DNA of 52,234 nucleotides from Streptomyces atratus. Lineage in GTDB: Bacteria; Actinomycetota; Actinomycetes; Streptomycetales; Streptomycetaceae. The stretch spans positions 1 through 52,234 of the forward strand of contig NZ_BMRN01000045.1 in NCBI RefSeq assembly GCF_014648655.1, read 5' to 3'. The notes under the pieces were generated by a model. The model ran no database searches. It saw nothing but the letters and a program-made list of their open reading frames with translations, and was not told the origin of the DNA. Below, piece after piece: positions 1 through 7,720 of this stretch (the stretch's first letter is position 1; each line of letters starts with the position of its first letter). The position numbers were made by a program, and so were the translations under genes.

Positions 1-363
1 CTGGAGTCGCTGAATCTGAAGCAGCGGCGGCTGGAGATCGTGTCGTGTCCGTCGTGCGGCCGGGCGCAGGTGGATGTGTACAAGCTGGCGGATCAGGTCA
101 GTGCCGGTCTTGAGGGCATGGAAGTGCCGTTGCGGGTGGCCGTGATGGGCTGCGTCGTCAACGGTCCGGGTGAGGCCCGTGAGGCGGACCTGGGTGTCGC
201 TTCCGGGAACGGCAAGGGGCAGATCTTCGTGAGGGGCGAGGTCATCAAGACCGTGCCCGAGTCGAAGATCGTCGAGACGCTGATCGAAGAAGCCCTGAAG
301 ATCGCCGAGCAGATGGAGAAGGACGGCATCGCCTCGGGTGAGCCCCAGGTCTCCATCAGCTGA
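1..363 (+). CDS. ispG: 4-hydroxy-3-methylbut-2-enyl diphosphate synthase IspG, C-terminal part
   Basis: The gene enters from the left edge in frame 1, so only the last 120 residues are present. IspG is a 4Fe-4S enzyme of the methylerythritol phosphate isoprenoid pathway that converts the cyclic diphosphate MEcPP to HMBPP in the cytoplasm. The fragment shows the C-terminal cluster-binding module: CPSCGR supplies two cysteines near the start, and MGCVVNGPGE supplies the third cysteine and the glutamate that acts as fourth ligand in this family. The tail after it is short and acidic, as usual for actinobacterial IspG. A perfect hairpin follows 15 bases after the stop, so this is probably the end of its transcription unit. 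Identity is secure; the missing N-terminal part cannot be judged. Confidence 0.95.
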   Translation: MESLNLKQRRLEIVSCPSCGRAQVDVYKLADQVSAGLEGMEVPLRVAVMGCVVNGPGEAREADLGVASGNGKGQIFVRGEVIKTVPESKIVETLIEEALKIAEQMEKDGIASGEPQVSIS

Positions 364-378
364 ACCAGGACTCGCACC

Positions 379-419
379 ACCGCGCCCCGCCGGACGAACA
401 CCGCCCGGCGGGGCGCGGT
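379..419. terminator. Intrinsic terminator after ispG
   Basis: Perfect 15-bp stem (379-393 with 405-419) and an 11-base loop, 15 bases after the ispG stop. There is no U-tract, which is normal in Streptomyces. Confidence 0.8.
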
Positions 420-530
420 CGTGAGCGACCCCACGGGGTCCTGCGGACGCTGTTCCCGGGCACGGGCGGCGCCGATGAGCCTCTTTGGGTACAGTGCGGA
501 AATCAGCAGACCGCATGGTGAGGCCCCCTC

Positions 531-1376
531 GTGTTGACGCAGACCACCACCCGGGTCCTCGAACCCAGCGACCTCGGCGCCGCTCTCGCCATCCTGGAGA
601 GCGAACCCGTCGCCAATGCCTTCGTGACGTCCCGGGTCCAGATCGCAGGTCTCGATCCCTGGCGCCTCGGCGGCGAGATGTGGGGCTGGTACGCCGATGG
701 ACGGCTGCGCTCGCTGTGCTACTCGGGCGCCAATCTCGTACCGATCTGCGCCACCCCCGAGGCCGTCAGGGCCTTCGCCGACCGGGCCCGCCGGGTTGGC
801 CGCCGCTGCTCCTCGATCGTCGGCCCCGCAGAGCCCACCACCCGGCTGTGGCGGCTCCTCGAACCCGGCTGGGGCCCCGCCCGCGAGGTCCGGGCCCATC
901 AGCCGCTCATGGTCACCGAGAGCCCGTCCGCCGAGGTCACCCCCGACCCGCTGGTCCGCCGGATCCGCAAGGACGAGATGGGCGTCCTGATGCCGGCCTG
1001 CGTGGCGATGTTCACCGAGGAGGTCGGCATTTCCCCGCTCGCGGGCGACGGCGGACTCCTCTACCAGGCACGCGTCGCCGAGCTCATCGGCGCCGGCCGC
1101 TCGTTCGCCCGGATCGAGGACGGCAGGGTCGTCTTCAAGGCGGAGATCGGCGCGGCCACCCCGCAGGCCTGCCAGATCCAGGGTGTCTGGGTCGCCCCCG
1201 AACAACGCGGCCGAGGACTCTCCGAGACCGGCATGGCGGCGGTCCTGCGCTACGCCCTGGCCGATGTCGCACCCGTCGTCAGCCTGTACGTGAACGACTA
1301 CAACACCCCTGCGCGCAAGGCCTACACCAGGGTCGGCTTCCGCGAGGTCGGAGAGTTCATGAGCGTGCTGTTCTGA
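531..1376 (+). CDS. GNAT family N-acetyltransferase with DUF4081-like N-terminal domain
   Basis: 281 residues. The C-terminal half carries a GNAT fold: the acetyl-CoA binding stretch VWVAPEQRGRGLSETGM (motif A, with the Q-x-x-G-R-G-type pyrophosphate loop) is followed by the typical YVNDYNTPARKAYTRVGF segment near the end. The N-terminal half, with conserved Trp/Gly-rich strands (WGWYADGRL), resembles the DUF4081 domain that precedes GNAT domains in actinobacteria. The acceptor substrate is unknown. The GTG start at 531 is used because the frame opens there; the next codon is TTG, and no strong ribosome site is visible. A TACAGT hexamer at 490-495 could be its -10 box. The gene lies between ispG and a second, unrelated GNAT gene, 64 bases apart. 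Family assignment is firm, function unknown. Confidence 0.85.
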   Translation: MLTQTTTRVLEPSDLGAALAILESEPVANAFVTSRVQIAGLDPWRLGGEMWGWYADGRLRSLCYSGANLVPICATPEAVRAFADRARRVGRRCSSIVGPAEPTTRLWRLLEPGWGPAREVRAHQPLMVTESPSAEVTPDPLVRRIRKDEMGVLMPACVAMFTEEVGISPLAGDGGLLYQARVAELIGAGRSFARIEDGRVVFKAEIGAATPQACQIQGVWVAPEQRGRGLSETGMAAVLRYALADVAPVVSLYVNDYNTPARKAYTRVGFREVGEFMSVLF

Positions 1377-1399
1377 CCGGTCGGCGGCCGGTGCCACCG

Positions 1400-1434
1400 A
1401 CCCGTACCACCCACCCCACCCGGGCCAGTAGGGT
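1400..1434 (+). promoter_or_regulatory. Leaderless promoter of the 1441 gene
   Basis: A TAGGGT -10 hexamer at 1429-1434 lies six bases before the ATG at 1441, the arrangement of a leaderless actinobacterial mRNA. Upstream at 1400-1412 is ACCCGTACCACCC, which recurs upstream of proS. Confidence 0.55.
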
Positions 1435-1440
1435 CGGCGC

Positions 1441-2010
1441 ATGGCAGCAGTTTCCGGGGGCGTCCCCCACACTCCCAGCGTCCGGATCGGACCGATCGAT
1501 CTCGCCGCGCGCGTGGACGAGGCGCTCGCGGTGCAGGCTGTCGCCTTCGGCCTGGGACCGGAGGAGATCGAGGTACGGCGCCACATCGTCCTCAGGCACC
1601 TCGACCACCCCTGCGCCCGCGCGCTGGGCGCCACCACCCCGGGCGGCCGGCTCGTCGGCTTCGTCTACGGCATGCCGAACGAACGCGGCCAGTGGTGGTC
1701 CACCGTCGTCGAGCCCTACCTCCGCGCCACCGGCTCCGCGCACTGGCTCGACGACTCGTTCGTCATCACCGAGCTGCACGTCCTGCCGAAGTTCCAGAAC
1801 CGCGGCATCGGCCGCGCGCTGATCACCGCCATCACGGACGCCGTCGACCAGCCCCGGTCCATCCTCTCCGCGATCGACACGGAGAGCCCGGCACGTGGTC
1901 TCTATCGCAGTCTCGGCTACCAGGACCTGGCCCGGCAGGTGCTCTTTCCCAGCGCTCCCAAGCCGTACGCGGTGATGGGAGCCCCGCTTCCGCTGCGTCG
2001 CAGGGGCTAG
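1441..2010 (+). CDS. GNAT family N-acetyltransferase
   Basis: 189 residues, a single GNAT domain. The acetyl-CoA binding motif A is clear as ELHVLPKFQNRGIGRALI in the middle of the protein, followed by a helix and the SPARGLYRSLGYQDLARQVLF motif B region. The N-terminal part holds FVYGMPNERGQWW, which likely forms part of the substrate pocket. Acceptor unknown. ATG at 1441 is chosen because a good -10 hexamer ends six bases before it, so transcription should begin on the start codon. It is followed after 80 bases by proS; its own promoter and the separate proS promoter suggest the two are not strictly co-transcribed. Confidence 0.85.
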   Translation: MAAVSGGVPHTPSVRIGPIDLAARVDEALAVQAVAFGLGPEEIEVRRHIVLRHLDHPCARALGATTPGGRLVGFVYGMPNERGQWWSTVVEPYLRATGSAHWLDDSFVITELHVLPKFQNRGIGRALITAITDAVDQPRSILSAIDTESPARGLYRSLGYQDLARQVLFPSAPKPYAVMGAPLPLRRRG

Positions 2011-2036
2011 GACGGAAGCCAATCGATTTCCGCCCA

Positions 2037-2057
2037 CCCGTACCACCCGGCTAACCT
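2037..2057 (+). promoter_or_regulatory. Candidate proS promoter
   Basis: TAACCT at 2052-2057 fits a Streptomyces -10 box, giving a leader of roughly 25 bases before the proS ATG at 2091 with a GCAGGAG ribosome site. ACCCGTACCACCC (2036-2048), shared with the previous gene, overlaps the spacer. No convincing -35. Confidence 0.4.
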
Positions 2058-2090
2058 CCTGCACATCACCCTTCCGAGCAGGAGTTCATC

Positions 2091-3791
2091 ATGGCCCAGG
2101 TCCAGCGCATGTCCCGATTGATGATCAAGACACTGCGCGACGACCCGGCGGACGCCGAGACGCTCAACCACAAGCTGCTCGTCCGGGCCGGATACGTACG
2201 TCGCACGGCGGCCGGAATCTGGACCTGGCTGCCGCTCGGCAAGAAGGTCCTGGAGAACATCACCCGTGTCGTGCGCGAGGAGATGGACGCCATCGGCGGC
2301 CAGGAGGTGCTGCTGCCCGCGCTGCTCCCCAAGGAGTCGTACGACGCCAGCGGCCGCTACCACGAGTACGGCGATCTGCTCTTCAAGCTCAAGGACCGCA
2401 AGGGCGCCGAGTACCTCCTCGGCCCCACGCACGAAGAGATCTTCACCCAGGTCGTCAAGGATCAGATCACGTCCTACAAGGACCTGCCCGTGATCCTGTA
2501 CCAGATCCAGACCAAGTACCGGGACGAGGCCCGCCCCCGCGCCGGTGTGCTGCGCGGCCGCGAGTTCCAGATGAAGGACTCGTACTCCTTCGACACCACG
2601 GACGAGGGGCTCATCGAGGCGTACCGGCTGCACCGCGCCGCCTACATCCGGATCTTCGAGCGGCTCGGCCTCGACCACCGCATCGTCTCCGCCGTCTCCG
2701 GCGCCATGGGCGGCTCGGCCTCCGAGGAGTTCCTGGCCCCTGCCCCGGCCGGTGAGGACACCTTCGCCGACTGCCCCGCCTGCGACTACGCCGCCAACAC
2801 CGAGGCCGTGACCTTCAAGGCCACCCCCGTGGACGGTTCGGCGCACGGCCCCGTCGAGGAACTGGACACCCCCGACACTCCGACCATCGAGACGCTCGCC
2901 GCGCACCTGGGCGTTCCGGCCTCCGCGACACTGAAGAACCTGCTGGTCAAGGTCGACGGCGAGATCGTCGCCGTGGGCGTGCCCGGTGACCGCGAGGTCG
3001 ACCTCGGCAAGCTCGGCGAGCACCTCGCCCCCGCCGTCGTCGAACTGGTCACCGCGGAGGACTTCGAGGGCCGCGCCGACCTGGTACGCGGCTACGTCGG
3101 CCCGCAGGGTCTGGAGAAGGTCCGCTACATCGCCGACCCGCGCATCGCCGCCGGCACCGCCTGGATCACCGGCGCGAACAAGCCCGGCACCCACGCGAAG
3201 AACGTCGTCGCCGGCCGTGACTTCGAGGTCGACGACTACCTCGACGTCGTCGTCGTCGAGGCGGGCGACCCGTGCCCCAAGTGCGGCACCGGCCTCAAGC
3301 TGGACCGCGCCATCGAGATCGGCCACATCTTCCAGCTGGGCCGCAAGTTCGCGGACGCCTTCCAGCTCGATGTGCTCGGCCAGAACGGCAAGCCGGTCCG
3401 GGTCACCATGGGCTCCTACGGCATCGGCGTCTCCCGCGCCGTCGCCGCGCTCGCCGAGCAGACCGCCGACGAGCAGGGGCTGTGCTGGCCCCGCGAGATC
3501 GCCCCGGCCGATGTCCATGTCGTCGCGGCGGGCAAGGCGCTCCAGACGGAGCTGGCTCTCGACGTCGCCGAGAAGCTCGCCGCCGCCGGTGTGCGGGTCA
3601 TGGTCGACGACCGCGCGGGCGTCTCGCCCGGTGTGAAGTTCACCGACGCCGAGCTGATCGGCATCCCGAAGATCCTGGTCGCCGGCCGCCGCTCGGCAGA
3701 GGGCGTCCTGGAGCTCAAGGACCGCCGTACGGGCGAGCGCGAGGAGCTCACGGTCGACGAGGCGATCGCCCGCCTGACGGTTCAGGGCTGA
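2091..3791 (+). CDS. proS: Prolyl-tRNA synthetase, bacterial type with editing insertion
   Basis: 566 residues, the full length of bacterial ProRS. It charges tRNA-Pro with proline in the cytoplasm. Class II catalytic motifs are visible: the motif 2 region RDEARPRAGVLRGREFQMKDSY near residues 145-165 and motif 3 MGSYGIGVSRAVAALAEQ near 440. Between them, about residues 225-395, sits the insertion (INS) domain of bacterial ProRS that hydrolyses Ala-tRNA-Pro; its lysine-containing segment ASATLKNLLVKVDG is present, so editing in cis is expected. The C-terminal anticodon-binding domain begins around 465. ATG at 2091 has a ribosome site GCAGGAG eight bases upstream. The gene converges on the minus-strand gene at 3846-4748, and a long palindrome separates the two. 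Confidence 0.97.
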   Translation: MAQVQRMSRLMIKTLRDDPADAETLNHKLLVRAGYVRRTAAGIWTWLPLGKKVLENITRVVREEMDAIGGQEVLLPALLPKESYDASGRYHEYGDLLFKLKDRKGAEYLLGPTHEEIFTQVVKDQITSYKDLPVILYQIQTKYRDEARPRAGVLRGREFQMKDSYSFDTTDEGLIEAYRLHRAAYIRIFERLGLDHRIVSAVSGAMGGSASEEFLAPAPAGEDTFADCPACDYAANTEAVTFKATPVDGSAHGPVEELDTPDTPTIETLAAHLGVPASATLKNLLVKVDGEIVAVGVPGDREVDLGKLGEHLAPAVVELVTAEDFEGRADLVRGYVGPQGLEKVRYIADPRIAAGTAWITGANKPGTHAKNVVAGRDFEVDDYLDVVVVEAGDPCPKCGTGLKLDRAIEIGHIFQLGRKFADAFQLDVLGQNGKPVRVTMGSYGIGVSRAVAALAEQTADEQGLCWPREIAPADVHVVAAGKALQTELALDVAEKLAAAGVRVMVDDRAGVSPGVKFTDAELIGIPKILVAGRRSAEGVLELKDRRTGEREELTVDEAIARLTVQG

Positions 3792-3795
3792 CACC

Positions 3796-3843
3796 GCGAC
3801 GCGAAGCCGTAGGCCCCCGCGGGGGCCTACGGCTTCGCGTCGC
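3796..3843. terminator. Bidirectional terminator between proS and the pseudokinase gene
   Basis: A perfect 48-bp palindrome (24-bp arms meeting at 3819/3820) starts 5 bases after the proS stop and ends 3 bases before the stop codon of the convergent gene. It can end transcription from both sides. Confidence 0.9.
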
Positions 3844-3845
3844 AT

Positions 3846-4748
3846 TCACAGCCAGCCCGCGAACTCCAGGGTCAGCTCGCCCTCCTGGCGACGGCCCACC
3901 GCCAGCGCCCGGGTTCCCGACTCCACCGCGCGGAACAGCGTCCAGCCGTGCAGCCGCTCCCGGTCCACGTCCAGCGAATCGGCGAGCCTCTTGATCCGCC
4001 GACGGGCCGTCACCGGGCCGCCGGGGGAGGCGATCAGATCCTCGACGCGGTCGCGCACCAGGCGCGCCAGATCGTAGGCCCGCTCACCGACCAGCGGTTC
4101 CGGCCCGACCGTCAGCCAGGGCACCCGCTCGCCCGCGAGCACCTTGCTCTGGCGGAAATTGCCGTGCAGCAGCAGGAGTTCGGGGGAGTGGGCGACAAGC
4201 TCCTCACGCGCCGCGAGCGCCGCGCAGACCAGTGGCTCCAGGCTCGGGTCAAAGGCGGCGTAGGCGCGCATCGGCTCCGTACGGCGCCCGGTCCGCTCGG
4301 CGACCGTCTCGAATCCATGGCCGGCCGGCGGCTCGACCCAGAGCCGGCGCACCGTACCCGCCGCCTCCAGCAGCGCCTTCGCCTCCGGCAGTGAGCGCAG
4401 CGACACCTCGGGGTGCAGCCGTTCGAGAAGCAATGCGCCGGGGGCGCCGTTGAAGAGCTGCACCGCCCCCCAGCCGTTCCAGTGAGCGAGCGCCGCTTGC
4501 TCCAGCTCGGGTGCGGCCCCGGACGGAGCGATCTTCAGCGCGGCCGGGGTGCCGTCGGAGCAGGTCACCAGCAGGACCAGACTGCTGCGCCCCCCGGGGG
4601 CGGCAACCCGTTCCACGGTCAGCCTCTGCCCGGTCGAGGACAGCGCTTCCTCGGTCAGTGCGGGAAGCTGCGCGAGCCAGTCGGCGGCGGCATCCCCGTA
4701 CGACTCGCCGAGCGCTCGCACCAGACGCTGCGGCGGTTCGAAACCCAT
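3846..4748 (-). CDS. Aminoglycoside phosphotransferase-fold protein with degenerate active site
   Basis: 300 residues from the ATG at 4748, which has an AAAGGGA ribosome site; a GTG at 4790 would add 14 residues but overlaps the upstream gene. The fold matches the streptomycin 6-kinase/APH family: an ATP-binding lysine in AALKI (Lys72), a HGNFRQSKVL loop at 195-204, and the helix motif VGERAYDLARLV after it. Functional family members read HGDxxxxN in that loop and keep an aspartate in the following I/V-D-P strand. Here the catalytic Asp is Asn197, the Mg-binding Asn is Lys202, and the D-P strand reads VGP (214-216). Three catalytic residues are therefore changed and phosphotransfer is doubtful. 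It is the third gene of a minus-strand set with a lipoprotein and a ferritin-like protein. Fold likely; function unknown. Confidence 0.75.
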   Translation of the reverse strand: MGFEPPQRLVRALGESYGDAAADWLAQLPALTEEALSSTGQRLTVERVAAPGGRSSLVLLVTCSDGTPAALKIAPSGAAPELEQAALAHWNGWGAVQLFNGAPGALLLERLHPEVSLRSLPEAKALLEAAGTVRRLWVEPPAGHGFETVAERTGRRTEPMRAYAAFDPSLEPLVCAALAAREELVAHSPELLLLHGNFRQSKVLAGERVPWLTVGPEPLVGERAYDLARLVRDRVEDLIASPGGPVTARRRIKRLADSLDVDRERLHGWTLFRAVESGTRALAVGRRQEGELTLEFAGWL

Positions 4749-4776
4749 ACGTGCTTTGTTCCCTTTCAGAGCTTCT

Positions 4777-5295
4777 TCAGTGCCTCGCACGGGTCCCGTT
4801 CGTCACATCGGTCCCTTGGAGCGCGTCGGACCCGGCGTTCGCATGCTTCCCTGCCGGCGCGCCGGTCCCGGCGGCGGTCCGCTCGGCGAGCCCGGGAAAG
4901 GGTACGCCGCTGCCCCGCCAGCGGACCGCACGCACCGCGGCCTCCCGCAGCGCATCCGCGGCCTCCCGCCTGAGCGGACCCGCGGCGGCCCGTACGAGAT
5001 CGGAGTACACGTCCGCGACCCGGTCCTCCAGCAGGGCGGCCAGTCGCACCGCCGCAGCCGGGTCCGGCACCGCGAACGGCAGAGCGTACGCCGCCTGAGC
5101 CGCCACAGGTTCACCGCCCAGGTCACGCACGGTCCGTGCCAGCGCATCGCGCCGGGCCCGGTGCGCGTGGTAGGCCGCAGTGGCCTCGGCCCGTCGGCCG
5201 TCGGCGACCCGGCCGCCGACCACCCCGTACCCGTACACCGCCGCGTGTTCGGCGGCCAGGGCCGCCTGAGCCGCCTTCTGTGTTCCGGCGCTCAT
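4777..5295 (-). CDS. DUF4439 ferritin-like domain protein
   Basis: 172 residues, nearly all helix, matching the DUF4439 ferritin-like family of actinobacteria. The first helix carries AAEHAAVYGYGVVGG, the family signature with Glu and His at positions where ferritin-like proteins bind metal; a second helix has AAYHAHRARRD. The pairing of Glu and His usual for a di-iron centre is not complete by eye, so metal binding is uncertain. There is no signal peptide. The ATG at 5295 overlaps the stop of the upstream lipoprotein gene by four bases (ATGA), pointing to coupled translation, and the pseudokinase gene begins 28 bases after its stop. The last 35 residues are a low-complexity polar tail. Role unknown. 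Confidence 0.75.
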   Translation of the reverse strand: MSAGTQKAAQAALAAEHAAVYGYGVVGGRVADGRRAEATAAYHAHRARRDALARTVRDLGGEPVAAQAAYALPFAVPDPAAAVRLAALLEDRVADVYSDLVRAAAGPLRREAADALREAAVRAVRWRGSGVPFPGLAERTAAGTGAPAGKHANAGSDALQGTDVTNGTRARH

Positions 5296-5816
5296 GACGA
5301 GGTCTCCTTGGCCAGTTCGGTCAGCAGATAGGCATGGGCCGCGCCCGCAGCCGCGATCGACGCCAGCAGCCGGGCCAGCTCCGGCGGGGCGTTCAGCAGC
5401 GTCGCCGTGTGGGCGTCCGCGGTGCGGCGCTCCGCCGCGGCCAGTTCCTTGAGGGCGCCGGCGGCGTCGGTCGCGCGTGTCCGCGAGAACACGAGCGTCT
5501 TGCCGCCATCAGGCGCCAGCGCCTTGGCATGGGCCCGCACGGCGTCCCGCAGCGGCGAGAGCCCGGCGGCGGTCGCCGGATAGGCCCTGACCACCTGTTC
5601 GTACCGGGCGAGCAGTTCCCTGCTGGTACCCGCTGCACCCGTCCGGAGCGTCTTCTCCGCCCGTGCGGCGGCCTGCTCGGCCGTGGTCGCCGCGTCGGCC
5701 CGGGCGGAGCCCTCCTGGGGCCCGGTCCCGTCGCCGCAGCCGGCCAGCACCGCCCCCATGGCGATCGCCCCCGTCGCGGTGAACGCACCTCTGCGCGTCG
5801 TCCCCGTGCGCCGCAC
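5292..5816 (-). CDS. Secreted lipoprotein, DUF4439-operon partner
   Basis: 174 residues. The N-terminus has a twin-arginine pair (TTRRGAF, residues 6-12), a hydrophobic stretch and a lipobox VLAGC ending at Cys27, so it should be exported, perhaps by Tat, and lipidated on the outer face of the membrane. The mature part is a Ser/Ala-rich linker followed by amphipathic helices; the last 60 residues (AAERRTADAHTATLLNAPPELARLLASI is split over two helices) look like half of a ferritin-like bundle, so it may be a distant relative of the next gene product. First gene of the set and translationally coupled to it. No enzymatic motif seen. Confidence 0.75.
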   Translation of the reverse strand: MRRTGTTRRGAFTATGAIAMGAVLAGCGDGTGPQEGSARADAATTAEQAAARAEKTLRTGAAGTSRELLARYEQVVRAYPATAAGLSPLRDAVRAHAKALAPDGGKTLVFSRTRATDAAGALKELAAAERRTADAHTATLLNAPPELARLLASIAAAGAAHAYLLTELAKETSS

Positions 5817-5992
5817 TTGTTCTCCTTCGGGCTTGGACCTGTCTTGACTGGATCTGTCCTGAAGTGATCACCGCAGGCGAGCGTACCCGCGGCAGCGGAG
5901 CAGGCGGACGGCAACACCCCTCGGGACCGGATACCCTTTGACCTGACACGCGAGATCCCCACAACAGCAGACGCGGCCGAGGAGTCACCCGG
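5817..5992. promoter_or_regulatory. Divergent promoter region, lipoprotein operon and rimP
   Basis: 176 bases between two divergent genes, so promoters for both must lie here or rimP is read from further upstream. TACCCT (5933-5938) is a possible -10 for rimP. On the side of the lipoprotein gene, CTGTCTTGA and CTGTCCTGA form a short direct repeat near 5840-5862. Neither promoter is convincing. Confidence 0.35.
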
Positions 5993-6490
5993 ATGAGCAC
6001 CACCCAGAGCGAGAGGCTGCGCGGACTGCTCGAACCGCTCGTCAGCGCCGAGCAGCTGGATCTCGAAGAGATCGAGGTGTCCCGGGCGGGCCGCCGCCGG
6101 GTGCTGCGGATCATCGTGGACTCCGAAGAAGGCGTGGAGCTGGACGCCTGCGCCGAGCTGAGCCGCGCGATCTCCGAGAAGCTCGACGAGACCGACGCGA
6201 TGGGCGAGGGCGAGTACGTCCTCGAAGTCAGTTCCCCCGGTGCCGACCGTCCGCTGACGGAGCACCGCCACTACGTACGTGCCACGGGCCGCCTGGTCAA
6301 GCTGCACCTGCGCGAGGGAGGCGAGCTGGTGGCTCGCATCCTCGCCGTGGACGAAGAAGGACTCGACCTCGAAGTGCCGGGCGTCAAGGGCCGCAAGCCC
6401 ACGTCCCGCCGGGTCGCCTTCGACGAGATCACCAAGGCGCGCGTGGAGATCGAATTCAGCCGCAAGGACAAGAAGGAAGAGGAGGCGTAG
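5993..6490 (+). CDS. rimP: Ribosome maturation factor RimP
   Basis: 165 residues, typical RimP length. RimP helps 30S subunit maturation. The N-terminal alpha/beta domain includes LDLEEIEVSRAGRRRVLRIIVD and a helix with CAELSRAISEKLDE, followed by the family signature YVLEVSSPGADRPL (about residues 75-88); the C-terminal Sm-like barrel follows (GRLVKLHLREGGELVARILAV). The last residues are highly charged (SRKDKKEEEA). ATG at 5993 with GAGGAG about 9 bases upstream. The nusA start lies 2 bases after the stop, the classical rimP-nusA operon arrangement, so both are almost surely co-transcribed. Confidence 0.95.
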   Translation: MSTTQSERLRGLLEPLVSAEQLDLEEIEVSRAGRRRVLRIIVDSEEGVELDACAELSRAISEKLDETDAMGEGEYVLEVSSPGADRPLTEHRHYVRATGRLVKLHLREGGELVARILAVDEEGLDLEVPGVKGRKPTSRRVAFDEITKARVEIEFSRKDKKEEEA

Positions 6491-6492
6491 CC

Positions 6493-7533
6493 GTGGACAT
6501 CGATGTGAAGCTCTTGAAGGGCTTGGCACAGGACAAGGAGATCCCCTTCGACGTGCTCGTCGAGGCGATCGAGTCGGCCCTCCTCATCGCCTACCACCGT
6601 ACGGACGGCAGCCACCGCCGCGCGCGCGTGAAGCTCGACGAGCGCGGCCATGTGACGGTGTGGGCGAAGGAGGACCCGGCCGACCTCGAACCGGGCCAGG
6701 AGGCCAAGGAGTTCGACGACACCCCGTCCGGCTTCGGCCGGATCGCCGCGACCACCGCCAAGCAGGTCATCCTGCAGCGGCTGCGCGACGCCGAGGACGA
6801 CAGGACGTTCGGCGAGTACGCGGGCCACGAGGGCGATGTCGTCACCGGCGTCGTCCAGCAGGGCAAGGACCCGAAGAACGTCCTGGTCGACATCGGCAAG
6901 CTGGAAGCGATCCTGCCGGTGCAGGAGCAGGTGCCGGGCGAGGAGTACACCCACGGCCTGCGTCTGCGTACGTATGTCGTACGGGTCGCCAAGGGCGTGC
7001 GCGGTCCGTCCGTGACACTGTCGCGGACCCACCCCAACCTCGTGAAGAAGCTCTTCGCGCTGGAGGTGCCGGAGATCGCGGACGGTTCCGTCGAGATCTG
7101 CGCGATCGCCCGCGAGGCCGGTCACCGCACCAAGATCGCGGTCCGTTCGACCCGTTCCGGGCTGAACGCCAAGGGCGCCTGCATCGGCCCGATGGGCGGC
7201 CGGGTGCGCAATGTCATGGCCGAGTTGCACGGCGAGAAGATCGACATCGTGGACTGGTCGGACGACCCGGCCGAGATGGTGGCCAACGCCCTGTCGCCCG
7301 CGCGGGTGAGCGAGGTCGAGGTCGTGGACCTCGGCGCCCGGTCCGCCCGGGTCACCGTCCCGGACTACCAGCTGTCGCTCGCGATCGGCAAGGAGGGGCA
7401 GAATGCCCGCCTCGCCGCCCGCCTCACCGGCTGGCGCATCGACATCCGTCCGGACACCGAGACCGACGCCGAGCGCGACGTCGCCGACCGGGAGCGGGCC
7501 GAGCGGGCCCGCGAGCGTTCGGAGCGCCGCTGA
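6493..7533 (+). CDS. nusA: Transcription termination/antitermination factor NusA
   Basis: 346 residues, the short actinobacterial form that lacks the C-terminal acidic repeats of E. coli NusA. It binds RNA polymerase and RNA and modulates pausing, termination and rRNA antitermination. In order: N-terminal RNA polymerase-binding domain (1-110), S1 domain (about 115-185, GDVVTGVVQQGKDPKNVLVDIGK), KH1 (about 200-275, with RSGLNAKGACIGPMGGRVRN) and KH2 (LSLAIGKEGQNARLAARLTGW, about 290-320). The GxxG loops of both KH domains are intact (GPMG, GKEG). GTG start at 6493, just after rimP. An Arg/Glu-rich tail ends the protein. A weak stem follows the stop at 7538-7553. Confidence 0.96.
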   Translation: MDIDVKLLKGLAQDKEIPFDVLVEAIESALLIAYHRTDGSHRRARVKLDERGHVTVWAKEDPADLEPGQEAKEFDDTPSGFGRIAATTAKQVILQRLRDAEDDRTFGEYAGHEGDVVTGVVQQGKDPKNVLVDIGKLEAILPVQEQVPGEEYTHGLRLRTYVVRVAKGVRGPSVTLSRTHPNLVKKLFALEVPEIADGSVEICAIAREAGHRTKIAVRSTRSGLNAKGACIGPMGGRVRNVMAELHGEKIDIVDWSDDPAEMVANALSPARVSEVEVVDLGARSARVTVPDYQLSLAIGKEGQNARLAARLTGWRIDIRPDTETDAERDVADRERAERARERSERR

Positions 7534-7632
7534 CCAACCCGGCGGTCGCCGGGCTGTGGCCCGCGCCGGACTCCTGGCGCCGCCCCGGAAGGGGTGTCAG
7601 GGGCTCGGTCGCGCGGGCCGCGGGGAATACAT

Positions 7633-7652
7633 CTCAGCGGCATGCCGTTGAG
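7633..7652. promoter_or_regulatory. Palindromic site between nusA and ylxR
   Basis: A 20-bp near-perfect palindrome: arms CTCAGCGGCA and TGCCGTTGAG, with one G-T position. It lies in the 187-base gap between nusA and ylxR. It could be an operator or a hairpin; nothing else marks it. Confidence 0.35.
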
Positions 7653-7720
7653 AACACGACAACATCCGTTCGATTTTTGCCCCAAAGGGGTGAGGTCGGT
7701 GCGGGGAGGTAGACTTAAAC

